DNA from: UBA1067 sp050874585
GTDB lineage: Bacteria; Verrucomicrobiota; Kiritimatiellia; RFP12; UBA1067
Direction of reading: 5' to 3'
DNA: 64,000 nt
Assembly: GCA_050874585.1 (NCBI GenBank)
Contig: JBNMKZ010000002.1
Span: 1-64,000 of the forward strand
The first letter of the stretch is position 1. Every line of letters begins with the position of its first letter. The notes under the pieces are model-generated. The model saw nothing but the letters and a program-made list of their open reading frames with translations, was not told the DNA's origin and ran no database searches. Positions 8,161 to 17,333 of the stretch are shown in pieces. The translations under genes were made by a program, and so were the position numbers.

Positions 8161-9543
8161 ATGAGAAAGATGATTGAAAGAATCGTATGCGATGGGGTTA
8201 AGGTTCTCCTTTTTACATGGGTGCCTCTCTTCGCGTCTTCCCTTGATGCGGCTACGGACGAGCATACTGTTTATCCGGCACCGCAGAACTTGGCGGCGAA
8301 GGTTGAAATCTACAATAGTGCGTGGACGCTTCTCCTTTCCTGGGACGACGTGACCGTTCCGGAGGGCACTCCGGCCAACGCCGTCTACAACATCGCCTGC
8401 CGTTCCCGTGCGGCCGGTTCGACTGAGGCGTGGAGCGACTGGGATGACTCCAGCTGGGTGTATACGCCGCAAGTTGGCCAGTGGAGCGGTCGGGCCGAGC
8501 GCCGGTTTCTGTCTCATGACAGGAGCAAGGACTGGGAGTACCGTGTGAGGTGCTACAGCCAAGACGCGGACGTTCAGAACATTTACCTCAGCGAGTGGTC
8601 CGAAACCGTGCGGGCGTCCGACACCTGGGACGATTTCGCGTTCGTGGGGAGCGTGACGTCCGACCACAACCTGCGCAGGACATACCTCAACATTCCCTTC
8701 TCCTACACCACCTCGCGCACGGGGGCGTCTTCCACGCCGCTCTCCTTCACCTTCACGGCCCTCGCGATCCCGGACGACGGGAGGATCTTCGAGGCGGGTA
8801 CGGTGCGGCGGGACGGCACGCCGCTGGCGGTCGCGAAACTGGACGTCATAAAGAGCGGGGACCCGCGTCGGCGACCCGACGAACTTCGCGCTTTCGTCGG
8901 GCGACGGGACGTTCTTCTGGTCTGTCGACATGGATTTGGGCACGGCCTACTACCATACGAATGTGACGATCGTGGTGCAGGGCTACGAACCCGCCGAGAC
9001 GGAAGGCGGCACGCCCCGCAAGGTCGTGGACAAGGCGATTGGGGGCATCACCATCGATACGCGGGGGCCGCGGTTCACGCCGACGGCGAACGGTCGCGGC
9101 ATCATCCTCGAATGGCAGAAGGTGACGAACGCGGCCAAGTATGTGATCTACCGCGCCAAAGAGCTCGGCGACGAGACGACGGAGACAATCTACACAACCA
9201 TCGGCGAGACGGCGGAGACGACCTACACGGACAGCAATTTCTCGGATCGGTATTGCACGACGCAACGCTACTACTACCGCATCCAACCGCTGGAGGCCGA
9301 TGGCACGGAATTGTTCCACTCCGCCTGGATTCCCGCCTACTGTCGGCTGGACTTCCTCAACGCGGACTCCGTCCACTTTTCGCCGCGCTTCCCCTGGAGC
9401 GGCCAGCTCGACTTCCGCATCCAGAACTTCTCGGCGCGCGACAAACGTTTCGACGGTCTGCCGCGCTTCAAGCTGACGGCCACGCACGAGGGCAACCCGA
9501 TCCCCGTGCGGACGGCGACGCTGGGGGACGGAACGCCGATTGA
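8161..9543 (+). CDS. N-terminal part of giant secreted FN3 protein (frame lost near 8857)
   Basis: The start at 8161 follows AAAGGA. Signal peptide at about residues 12-30 (VKVLLFTWVPLFASSLDA), then a fibronectin-III-like domain (LLLSWDDVT..., YNIACRSRA..., WEYRVRCYS). The sequence makes sense to about residue 234 (KLDVIKSGDP). After that the frame turns into arginine-rich nonsense ending at 9543. Reading on in the +1 frame from about 8861 gives RVGDPTNFALSSGDG, which continues smoothly into the long downstream frame. Dropping one G of GGGG at 8857-8860 joins the two. Best read as the 5' end of one gene of about 2,478 codons, not a separate 460-aa protein. Confidence 0.75.
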   Translation: MRKMIERIVCDGVKVLLFTWVPLFASSLDAATDEHTVYPAPQNLAAKVEIYNSAWTLLLSWDDVTVPEGTPANAVYNIACRSRAAGSTEAWSDWDDSSWVYTPQVGQWSGRAERRFLSHDRSKDWEYRVRCYSQDADVQNIYLSEWSETVRASDTWDDFAFVGSVTSDHNLRRTYLNIPFSYTTSRTGASSTPLSFTFTALAIPDDGRIFEAGTVRRDGTPLAVAKLDVIKSGDPRRRPDELRAFVGRRDVLLVCRHGFGHGLLPYECDDRGAGLRTRRDGRRHAPQGRGQGDWGHHHRYAGAAVHADGERSRHHPRMAEGDERGQVCDLPRQRARRRDDGDNLHNHRRDGGDDLHGQQFLGSVLHDATLLLPHPTAGGRWHGIVPLRLDSRLLSAGLPQRGLRPLFAALPLERPARLPHPELLGARQTFRRSAALQADGHARGQPDPRADGDAGGRNAD

Positions 9544-12500
9544 TCCGAGCGATTTCACGCTGGTCGAAGACAGTCCCACCAATACCATGGAGTGGGCGCG
9601 CCTTGTCTGGGATGCGCGGGCCGACCTCGGCGAGACGAACATCACGAGCGCGCTCGACTTCAAGATCGAATACATAGGCCTCACGACGACGGACGGCAAG
9701 CCCTATGTGGGCGACACGGTGATCGAGAAGAGTGGCCCGGCCGAAGGGCTTGACACGCGGCTTGTGCCGGAGGTCGCCCTCGATGGCCGGACGACCTCCG
9801 TCTACGCCGACACGGGCTGGTGGAATCCCGCCGCCGGATATGTTCTGGTGTACGTCGAAGGCACGCAGAAACTGTCGACATCTGGCACGGGAAGCCGTGC
9901 CCTGACAACGGATATCCTGCCCATCTGGGGCACGAACACGCTGACGATTACGACCGACAGGGGCGAGTCGTGGACGGGGCGCGTCAAGTATCCAGACTTC
10001 GCCTTCACCGTGTCGGAGGGCCATACGGACGGTGTCAAGCTGACGTGGAACAGCGTTCCCGGAGTGGCCGACTATGCCGTCCGCCGCCGCCCCCTCGGTT
10101 CGGACGCGGCGTTCGAGACGGTTGAGACGGTGACGGGTGCGACCACCTGGACGGACGCGACGGCGAATGAGGTGGGAGCCTTCGAGTACACGGTCATGCC
10201 GCTTTTGCCCAGCGGTGCGGACGCGGGCCCCGCCCCGGCGGCCCAGCGCGGCTACCGGACGCTGGAGGAGGTCGAGCTCGTCGCCGCGCGGTCGGACGAG
10301 CCGTGGACGCCGCGTGTTGCGATCGACATTGCCTACACGAGTGGACGCGTGGCGGCGACGGATGGTGCCGTAACCTATCGCCTTGAACGGACGGACGGCG
10401 GCCCGCTGACGGCGCTCACCAACGATGTGGGCGTGGCGATTGACCCGGCCAACGTATCGCTCGCCTCGGGCGTGACGAACCGCATCTGGTGGTTTGCCGA
10501 GGCGGATCTTGGTGCGGCGGCCGTTGTTTCGGATCTTGCCCTGCGCCTCGTGCCGACGCTCGCGGCGGACGCGCCGGAAGGGGCCGTTGCCGCGCCCGCC
10601 GTTCTGACGTGCGAGCCGTTCGCGGTTGATTTCCGTCCGACGCGCAATGTCAATGTGGGCGACACGGTTTCCGTGTCGTGGCTGTGGACGCGCACGGACG
10701 CGCGCAACGAGGCGGACGACACGATTTGCGTTGAGGCGGACACGTGGGTGGGAACGAAGACGCTGCTCGATAGCCCCGTTGGCGCGGAGGCGCGTGCGGG
10801 GACGCTGTCGTTTGCGGTGACGCTCGAGTACTGGACGGAGTTTACGCTCGTCAAGCATGAGAAGAACGGCGACACGGACATGGCGACGACGAGTTTCGTG
10901 ACCTATCGTCTCCCGACGGCGGCTCCGCAGGGGCTAACGGCGACCCAGGGCGAGACGAATGCCGTCACGCTCGCGTGGTCGGCCGTGCCGTTTGCGAGCG
11001 GCTACCACATTATCGCGAACTACACTGACTGCAGCCGCGAACCGGCGGTGACCAGCACACGCGACTGGCATACGAGCGGCGACGCGGCGACGAACACGGT
11101 GGACGCGGCCGCCCCGGCACTGGGCTATGCGCACTACACGGTGACGGCGTTCTATGGAAACGGCGCAACGGGTCCGGAGTCTACTGCGCTTGGCTGGCGT
11201 GCGCTCGACGCGCTGGAGCTGGAAAACGTGCAGACGCGCAAGCCGTGGCCGAGCGGTCGGGTCGACATCGACCTCGCCTACACGACGGCCCGCGTCACGC
11301 TCCGCAACCGAATGGGCGTGTCGACCCCGGTGCCGGCCATCACGATTGCCGTGCAGACGGCGGAAGGTGATGTCATCCCCGTTTCGTCGCTCGTCCGCGA
11401 GCCGCCGGTCAGCGAGTACACCGAGCATCTCGATCGCCGAATTCTCACAAACGGGCAGCTGTTCTCCGCTGACGATGACAGCGGCTCGTGGCGGATTGTG
11501 TGGGACACCGCGTCATGGGACTCCCCCGTCCCGAAACGCGTCGCGCCGAACGCCGTTCTGACGGTCTCCATTGGCGATGTCGTCGCGGACACGGCGACAT
11601 TCAACCTCGACACGCGGCGCATCACGCGGATCCCGATCACGGCGGACATGGAGACGCTGCCGCTGCGCTGGGCGACGCGCTGGTTAGAGGAGAGTCCCGC
11701 GATGAGCCTCGACCTGCGCCGCGCACGGAACGTGCGCATCGTCGAGATCAAGGACGGCGTGTCGAGCAACCTGGCAGACGAGGACTTGCGCGACATGGAG
11801 GGCGTCTTCTACTGGACGCCGCCGACGGACGTCGCGAATGAGGTCACGGTGCGGGCGACGTACGAGGGCATGGAGAAGAATGACTTCACGCTCACGTTCT
11901 TCCAGGCCCCCGTGGTGAACGCCACGGCCCAATACAAGGCGGACGCAAATGCCTTCCATGTGACGTGGGATGCCGTCGTCGACTACGATTTCGACGAGGT
12001 GCGCTATGCGCTTCTTCGGCGCGTGGTGAACCGCGACGGCACGGCGGGTGACTGGACGACAGTCGCGGATTCGCTCGTGGCGACCAGCTACGATGACGAT
12101 TCGGTTGCGTCCGATGACACGGCGGTCTACGAGTACGCCGTTCGTGTCCGCTACTCCGATGGCGCGGGCGGGTGGCTTGATGCCGCGCCGTCCGCCGGCG
12201 CGTCTGCGTGGGCGAAGACGGCGAGTCTTGCGCTCTCGGAACCGTTGCTCGGTGCACCGTGGACGGCGACCGTCGGGATTGATGTCGAGTATGTGACGGG
12301 ACAGCTCATAGGCGGTGCGTCGGATCTCGTCGAAGTCTTCGCGAGGGACACGGTCGGCAACACGAACCTCACGGTGCGGACGCTGACCTTGGACGGCGCG
12401 GATGTCGTGAACGGATCGTTCACGCTTGACAAGGGAACGACGACCTCCACGGGGCGGATCGTGTGGAACGCGGGTGCGGACGTGCCGGAGGCCAGCCTGG

Positions 12501-15500
12501 CGCATGTCGTCCTCGGTGTGAAGACGGCGGGGTCGAGCCTTGAGAAGGAGACGGTTCCGTTCACACTCGACGTGCGCACGGTGCGCGACGTCTCCGTGGG
12601 CGAGACGGTTGACATTCCGTGGGCGTGGACGCGCACGGACGCACGCGACGAGTCGGCCGACACGCTTGTCCTCACGGCGAACCTCAACGGCGACTGGGAC
12701 TGGACGAACCTGTGCGAGGTCGCCGTCGGTGCGGGACCGCGTGCGGGTGTGGCGACGGTCACGGTGACGGATGACCTCTGGACGTCGTTCAGGTTGGAAA
12801 AGCACGAGATGAATGGCAACACGGACGAGATGACGACGAGCTTCGTGACGTATCGCCTTCCGGCGGAGGTGCCGCAGAACATGTCCGCGAGCCGGGACGT
12901 CACGAACGCCGTCACGGTGATGTGGTCGGCCGTGCCGCAGGCGGCGGGCTACAAGGTCGTCGCGGAAGACTGCGACGCGGAGGGGAATCGCAGGCCGCCT
13001 CGCCTCCTGACGGTTTCGGACGGTGCCACGACAAACATTGTGGACACGGCGGCCCTGATGCCCGGCTACACGCGCTACACGGTCTCGGCCCTCTATCCGA
13101 ACGATGCCGTCGGACAGGCATCCGCCGCCGCAATCGGCTGGCGTTCGCTCGACGCGCTGACGGCGACCGTGAAGACGCGCACGCCGTGGCCGAGTGGCAA
13201 GGTGGACATCGACCTCTCCTACGTGACGGCGCGACACGCGCTCCGCGCCGAGACGAGCGAGGATGTTGCAACGAGCCTGCCTCTCACGCTCGTCGTGCGC
13301 AAGGCGGACGGCGCGGCTCTGACGGTTGCGACGCTGACGCGCGAACCGACGGTTGTCGAGAGCACCTTCACGCTCAACCGCGACGCCTTCACGAACGGGC
13401 AGGCGCTTTTCAGCGATACAGGCGCAACGCGGATTGTGTGGAACGCGGGAGCGGACGCGGCGGGCGTAGAGGCGGCGGGTGCCGACCTGTCGGTCTCGCT
13501 CGGCGACCGGGTCGTGGCCGAGACGACGTTCGACCTCGATGCGACCAAAACGAAAGTGGTGCCGCTTGCGACGGATGCGTCGGGGACAAGAACGCTCCGC
13601 TGGGCGTCGCGTTGGGCGAACGAAGGGGCGACGAGCCTCAACATGATGGACGGACACGACGTGCGCCTTGTCGAGGAGACGGCGGACGGGACGCGCGACC
13701 TCTTCAACGAGCACAAGCGCGACGAGGAGGGTAGCGTCGACTGGACACCACCGGCGGATGCCTACGGGCTCATCACGGTGAAGGCACTCTACGACGGCGC
13801 GGCGAGTGACGACTACACGCTGACATTTGTCCGTGCGCCAGAAGTGAGCCTTTCGGCTTCGCGCAACACGGGTGACGGGACGATTGCCCTTTCATGGGTG
13901 GCCGCGCCCGGTGCTGCGCACTACAGGGTCCTTCGACGCGCGGTGAACCGAGACGGCACGGCAGGGGACTGGACGACGCTGGCCGAGCAGGTCACGGCGA
14001 CGACCTACGACGATACGGTTGATGCGGACGACACGACGGTTTACGAGTACACCATTCTCGTCTGCTACGCGAATATCGCCGACCCGGATGCACCGCTTGC
14101 TTCCGCGCCGTCCACGGCCGCCACCGGCTGGTCCTCGACGGCGCAGCTGACGCTCGACGGCCTGACGGTCAGCGACCCATGGGAGACGACGGTTGGCGTG
14201 GGCGTCAATTTCACCTACGTGACGGGACAGGCCTTCGGCGCGTCGGATTTCGCCGAGGTCGTCGTGACGGACGAGGACGGCAATACGAACCTTACGGTGC
14301 GGACGCTTGCACTGGACGGCGTGGCTGTCGCCAACACCGCGTTCACACTCGACAAGGGCGCGGTGACCTCCACGGGTCGTCTCGTATGGAATGCGGGCGC
14401 GGATGTGCCGTGCGTCTACCTCACGAATGTTGTTCTCCGCGTGAAGACGGCTTCGGGTCTTGTGAAGATGGTCGGACCGTTCACGCTCGACACGTATGGC
14501 ACACACGCGGTCTTCGACGCGCTTGGTCCTTGGCTCGACGGCGGCGCGACCACCGTCACGCAGAATGTGGCGGCGGTTTACGGCGCGGTTCCGACGGCAA
14601 CACGTGCGGGCTATCGCCTTGTCGGCTGGTTCGACGGCATCTCGGGTACGGCGCGGCAGGTCGTCGAGGGAATGGCACCGCTGACACGCGATGACCATCG
14701 CCTCTACGCGAAGTGGGCGGTCGATCCGTCCGCCTCGCCGGTCGTGGATGCGGACGGAAACTCAATCTTCCGCTGGGAGGCGACGAGTCCTACGACGGCG
14801 CGAATCCTCGGCTTCCGCGAGGCGAATCAGCGGATGACGAACATGATTATCCCTGATGCAATTGACGGTCTGGTCGTGACGGAGATCGCGGCGGGTGCGT
14901 TCGCGAATTCGGCGAGCGGACTTGAGTCGCTGACGCTCCCCGTCTACTGTTCGACTGTCGGCACACGGGCGTTCTCGGGAATCAAGACCTTGACGCGCCT
15001 TGCGATTACGCCCGTCCGCGACGCGGCGGATCCGGCGCGCATGGGAACGCTCTCAATCGGGAACTACGCCTTTACGGCCACAGGACTGACGGAAGTCTTC
15101 TTGCCGGTCGAGGTCGGGCAGATTGGCAACTTCGCCTTTGCGGACTGCCGCCAGCTCCAGAATGTCACGCTCCTTGGCCGGCCGACGGTCGGCGAGCGTC
15201 CGTTCCGCCGCGCAGGCATCGATGCGGGCGTGAAGCCGACCATTCACCTTCATCCGGACCTCGCGTCCGACGCGGACTACTTGGCGGGCTTGACGCAGGA
15301 GTTGGGGAGCGGGGATGTCGTCGTGCGGACGGATGCGGTCGTGACGGGACTTTCGCTCGGTACGTTCGCCCTGCCGACTCCGGGGACGGTTCGGTTGACG
15401 GTGGGTGTCGAGCGGGCGTCCACATGGGGTGCGGTGGATGCGTCTCGGTTGCGCGTTGTCTACCAGGCGCAGATTGGCGACGCACCGACCGACCTCGTGC

Positions 15501-15598
15501 CGAACCGCATTCTGCAGGAGGCGGACGGTTCGCTGACGCTGGAGGTCACCGCACCAGACGGTCCGTCCGGGTTCTTTAGGGTCAAACTGCTGAAGTGA
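8930..15598 (+). CDS. Giant secreted multidomain FN3/InlB/BspA protein (main part)
   Basis: 2222 aa from the first ATG in this frame. The true coding extends back to about 8861, where it joins the signal-peptide-bearing fragment. Repeated fibronectin-III-like domains (LTWNSVPG.ADYAV, LAWSAVPFASGY, SWVAAPGAAHYRV) alternate with beta-rich linkers carrying RIVWNAGAD. Units of about 640 residues are repeated in tandem. Near the C-terminus is a Listeria-Bacteroides-type repeat (AGYRLVGWFDGISG...LYAKW), then a BspA-like LRR block (VTEIAAGAFANS, IGNYAFTATGLTEVFLP). It ends SGFFRVKLLK. Expected to be an extracellular adhesin or matrix protein. The overlapping downstream beta-barrel gene suggests joint surface function. 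No catalytic motif seen. Confidence 0.75.
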   Translation: MDLGTAYYHTNVTIVVQGYEPAETEGGTPRKVVDKAIGGITIDTRGPRFTPTANGRGIILEWQKVTNAAKYVIYRAKELGDETTETIYTTIGETAETTYTDSNFSDRYCTTQRYYYRIQPLEADGTELFHSAWIPAYCRLDFLNADSVHFSPRFPWSGQLDFRIQNFSARDKRFDGLPRFKLTATHEGNPIPVRTATLGDGTPIDPSDFTLVEDSPTNTMEWARLVWDARADLGETNITSALDFKIEYIGLTTTDGKPYVGDTVIEKSGPAEGLDTRLVPEVALDGRTTSVYADTGWWNPAAGYVLVYVEGTQKLSTSGTGSRALTTDILPIWGTNTLTITTDRGESWTGRVKYPDFAFTVSEGHTDGVKLTWNSVPGVADYAVRRRPLGSDAAFETVETVTGATTWTDATANEVGAFEYTVMPLLPSGADAGPAPAAQRGYRTLEEVELVAARSDEPWTPRVAIDIAYTSGRVAATDGAVTYRLERTDGGPLTALTNDVGVAIDPANVSLASGVTNRIWWFAEADLGAAAVVSDLALRLVPTLAADAPEGAVAAPAVLTCEPFAVDFRPTRNVNVGDTVSVSWLWTRTDARNEADDTICVEADTWVGTKTLLDSPVGAEARAGTLSFAVTLEYWTEFTLVKHEKNGDTDMATTSFVTYRLPTAAPQGLTATQGETNAVTLAWSAVPFASGYHIIANYTDCSREPAVTSTRDWHTSGDAATNTVDAAAPALGYAHYTVTAFYGNGATGPESTALGWRALDALELENVQTRKPWPSGRVDIDLAYTTARVTLRNRMGVSTPVPAITIAVQTAEGDVIPVSSLVREPPVSEYTEHLDRRILTNGQLFSADDDSGSWRIVWDTASWDSPVPKRVAPNAVLTVSIGDVVADTATFNLDTRRITRIPITADMETLPLRWATRWLEESPAMSLDLRRARNVRIVEIKDGVSSNLADEDLRDMEGVFYWTPPTDVANEVTVRATYEGMEKNDFTLTFFQAPVVNATAQYKADANAFHVTWDAVVDYDFDEVRYALLRRVVNRDGTAGDWTTVADSLVATSYDDDSVASDDTAVYEYAVRVRYSDGAGGWLDAAPSAGASAWAKTASLALSEPLLGAPWTATVGIDVEYVTGQLIGGASDLVEVFARDTVGNTNLTVRTLTLDGADVVNGSFTLDKGTTTSTGRIVWNAGADVPEASLAHVVLGVKTAGSSLEKETVPFTLDVRTVRDVSVGETVDIPWAWTRTDARDESADTLVLTANLNGDWDWTNLCEVAVGAGPRAGVATVTVTDDLWTSFRLEKHEMNGNTDEMTTSFVTYRLPAEVPQNMSASRDVTNAVTVMWSAVPQAAGYKVVAEDCDAEGNRRPPRLLTVSDGATTNIVDTAALMPGYTRYTVSALYPNDAVGQASAAAIGWRSLDALTATVKTRTPWPSGKVDIDLSYVTARHALRAETSEDVATSLPLTLVVRKADGAALTVATLTREPTVVESTFTLNRDAFTNGQALFSDTGATRIVWNAGADAAGVEAAGADLSVSLGDRVVAETTFDLDATKTKVVPLATDASGTRTLRWASRWANEGATSLNMMDGHDVRLVEETADGTRDLFNEHKRDEEGSVDWTPPADAYGLITVKALYDGAASDDYTLTFVRAPEVSLSASRNTGDGTIALSWVAAPGAAHYRVLRRAVNRDGTAGDWTTLAEQVTATTYDDTVDADDTTVYEYTILVCYANIADPDAPLASAPSTAATGWSSTAQLTLDGLTVSDPWETTVGVGVNFTYVTGQAFGASDFAEVVVTDEDGNTNLTVRTLALDGVAVANTAFTLDKGAVTSTGRLVWNAGADVPCVYLTNVVLRVKTASGLVKMVGPFTLDTYGTHAVFDALGPWLDGGATTVTQNVAAVYGAVPTATRAGYRLVGWFDGISGTARQVVEGMAPLTRDDHRLYAKWAVDPSASPVVDADGNSIFRWEATSPTTARILGFREANQRMTNMIIPDAIDGLVVTEIAAGAFANSASGLESLTLPVYCSTVGTRAFSGIKTLTRLAITPVRDAADPARMGTLSIGNYAFTATGLTEVFLPVEVGQIGNFAFADCRQLQNVTLLGRPTVGERPFRRAGIDAGVKPTIHLHPDLASDADYLAGLTQELGSGDVVVRTDAVVTGLSLGTFALPTPGTVRLTVGVERASTWGAVDASRLRVVYQAQIGDAPTDLVPNRILQEADGSLTLEVTAPDGPSGFFRVKLLK

Positions 15599-15609
15599 AG
15601 GAGCGAAGA

Positions 15610-16572
15610 ATGAGGAATCAACTTACAATGGGCGTTGCCCTCGTGCTGATGGCGACGGTGGCGCAGGCGGAGGGGTGGCGATTCTCGGCGGGCCCGGCGT
15701 GGCGCTCGCGTGTCAAGACGGAAGTGCGCGGCACAACGCCCGTGCCGACGACAACGGGCGGCACGACGCGTACACCCTATGACCGTGATCCGGGCTCGGG
15801 GGACTATGACCCTGCGGCGGCGGTGGAGCGGCCCGATCCGGACGTTCCGGGAGACAATCTCTATGCGGTCGGCGCTTCCTTTCAGGAGACCACGATTGTG
15901 CCGGGCGACAGCGCGGCGCGGTTCCGTTCGGATGACACGGATGAGACGCTTGGCTTTTCGGCGAGTCTTGGGCGGGATGTCTGGTCGGCGGGGCCTGTCT
16001 CGGTCGGTCTCGACCTGCGCTTTGCGGGCTACTGGAACCTGCGTTCCTCCGCTTCCGGGTTCGCAGGGGGCGGAACTTCTTCGACGCGGACGGGGACGGA
16101 CTGGTGGCTCTTCAAGGGCGGACCCTATCCGGGGGACAGCGACTTCTCGTATGCGCCAAATCCTGAGCGCGACGATCGTGTTCCGACCGATTACGGTGAT
16201 GCCGTCACGACGCTTCTGCCGGGGCAGATGGTGCGTTCGCGCCTAAAGGCCGACCTCTACCAGTTCGGGATTGGACCGACCGTGACGTGGCGGGCCTGTT
16301 CGTGGTTGGAGGCCTTTGCCGGTGCAGAGGTGATTCTCAATCTGGCTTCGACCGACCTGAGGGTTGGGGACGCGTCCGAATCGGATGTGGACTGCCTGCT
16401 CGGCTTCGGCGGACGGCTTGGGCTGGTTGCCCGACTGACGGAGAACCTCGGACTCTTCGGTCAGGTTGGATACGAATGGGTGGACGCGGCGGATGTGCAG
16501 GTCGGGAATGTCGCGGCGGATGTCGACTTCTCGTCACTTGTCCTTGCCGTTGGCCTGCAGGTCAGTTTCTAA
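15610..16572 (+). CDS. Outer-membrane beta-barrel protein
   Basis: 320 aa from ATG 15610, which has AAGGAG 6 nt upstream; the in-frame GTG at 15595 lies inside the previous gene and has no site. Signal peptide at 1-20 (VALVLMATVAQA/E). The body alternates hydrophobic and polar residues in strands such as VSVGLDLRFAGYW, YQFGIGPTVTWRA, FGGRLGLVARL and LGLFGQVGYEW, with a proline/threonine-rich region after strand 1. It ends in phenylalanine (VGLQVSF), the classic BAM-recognition C-terminus. Start lies 11 nt after the giant protein's stop. It could anchor or export that protein; that is inference from adjacency. Confidence 0.75.
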   Translation: MRNQLTMGVALVLMATVAQAEGWRFSAGPAWRSRVKTEVRGTTPVPTTTGGTTRTPYDRDPGSGDYDPAAAVERPDPDVPGDNLYAVGASFQETTIVPGDSAARFRSDDTDETLGFSASLGRDVWSAGPVSVGLDLRFAGYWNLRSSASGFAGGGTSSTRTGTDWWLFKGGPYPGDSDFSYAPNPERDDRVPTDYGDAVTTLLPGQMVRSRLKADLYQFGIGPTVTWRACSWLEAFAGAEVILNLASTDLRVGDASESDVDCLLGFGGRLGLVARLTENLGLFGQVGYEWVDAADVQVGNVAADVDFSSLVLAVGLQVSF

Positions 16573-16723
16573 GATCTTCGTGCTTGGCGCGGTATCTTGT
16601 GCGCAATTCGGTCGGACTGCAGCCGAACGCCGCCGCGATTGAATTGGAAAAGTGCTGGGGACTCGCGAATCTGGCGCGGCGGTTTTGAGCTTGATCCGCC
16701 GCGCACCGACCGTTTCCGCCCAT
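16562..16723 (-). pseudogene. Remnant of an AraC-family regulator (C-terminal HTH)
   Basis: A 53-codon minus-strand frame contains RARFASPQHFSNSIAAAFGC followed by SPTELRTRYRAKHEDL. This matches the second helix-turn-helix of AraC/XylS proteins (GF.S..YFSR.FK..FG.SP..YR). The rest of an AraC protein (N-terminal domain, first HTH) is absent and the upstream sequence is unrelated. The ATG at 16723 is probably fortuitous. It overlaps the end of the beta-barrel gene by 11 nt. Interpreted as a decayed regulator. Confidence 0.6.
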
Positions 16724-16782
16724 CGCCTGCCGGTCCGATGGGGAGGGGCGGTTCGGCTCGCGGGCATTGTCGTATCGTCAAA

Positions 16783-16943
16783 TGCCCATCAGAAGATTAT
16801 CCCCTGAGCATCGGAATCTCTTCCGATGCCCAGCTCGGCAATTTCTCGTGCCCATCGGACGGAAACTTACTCTATGAGTAACTTTAGACTTACTCATGAG
16901 TAAGTTTTGATTTACTCTAGAGTAAGTCTGCCGCTGATGGGCA
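16783..16943. repeat. 22-bp-periodic palindromic array (array 1)
   Basis: Seven periods of exactly 22 bp. Cores TGCCCATC, TGAGCATC, TGCCCAGC and TGCCCATC start at 16783, 16805, 16827 and 16849. They are followed in phase by palindromes TTACTCTATGAGTAA (16867-16881), TTACTCATGAGTAA (16890-16903) and TTACTCTAGAGTAA (16912-16925). GCATCGGAA/TTCCGATGC (16808-16829) forms another inverted repeat. The outer ends TGCCCATCAG (16783) and CTGATGGGCA (16934) are inverted copies. The rest of 16944-17317 is GC-rich with no supported gene. Confidence 0.75.
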
Positions 16944-17317
16944 CGGGAGGCGCGGCGGTTGCCCATGCCGCGTCGGGACCGTACCCGCCGGAATCCGCCG
17001 CGAAGCCGTTTGTTCGTCGAAAGCCTGCGCTCGGCGCACGAATCGTTCGGTTAGGGGCGTACGGTGGTATGCGGTCGACGGACGGGGTCTCTGCCTGCCC
17101 GTCTGGCCCCGAACCCCGCCAACCGCCGCGCTGGGAGCGTGCCTTTCGCGGCGCATTCACTCTGCCGCGGAGGCGGTTTCTGGGCGGCGGTGCCGAGGGT
17201 TGCACGACATTTTGGGGCGTTTTGTGAAGGTTTTTACCTTTTTACTCGAAAAAGAGGAGTCGGACAGGGGATTCTCAACATTTGAGCCGGCGGATTTTCG
17301 CCCTGCCCGAGAAAGAG

Positions 17318-17323
17318 TATAAT
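17318..17323 (+). promoter_or_regulatory. -10 box of the EamA transporter gene
   Basis: TATAAT, preceded by GAG rather than TGn. It ends 10 nt before ATG 17334 with no Shine-Dalgarno sequence between. Confidence 0.65.
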
Positions 17324-17333
17324 ATGCGGCCTG

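Noticed and set aside
5608..8943. 1,111-codon minus-strand frame across the second BspA gene, repeats and the giant gene
   Set aside because: Crosses a terminator, two repeat families and two strong plus-strand genes; composition is antisense-like with no domain.
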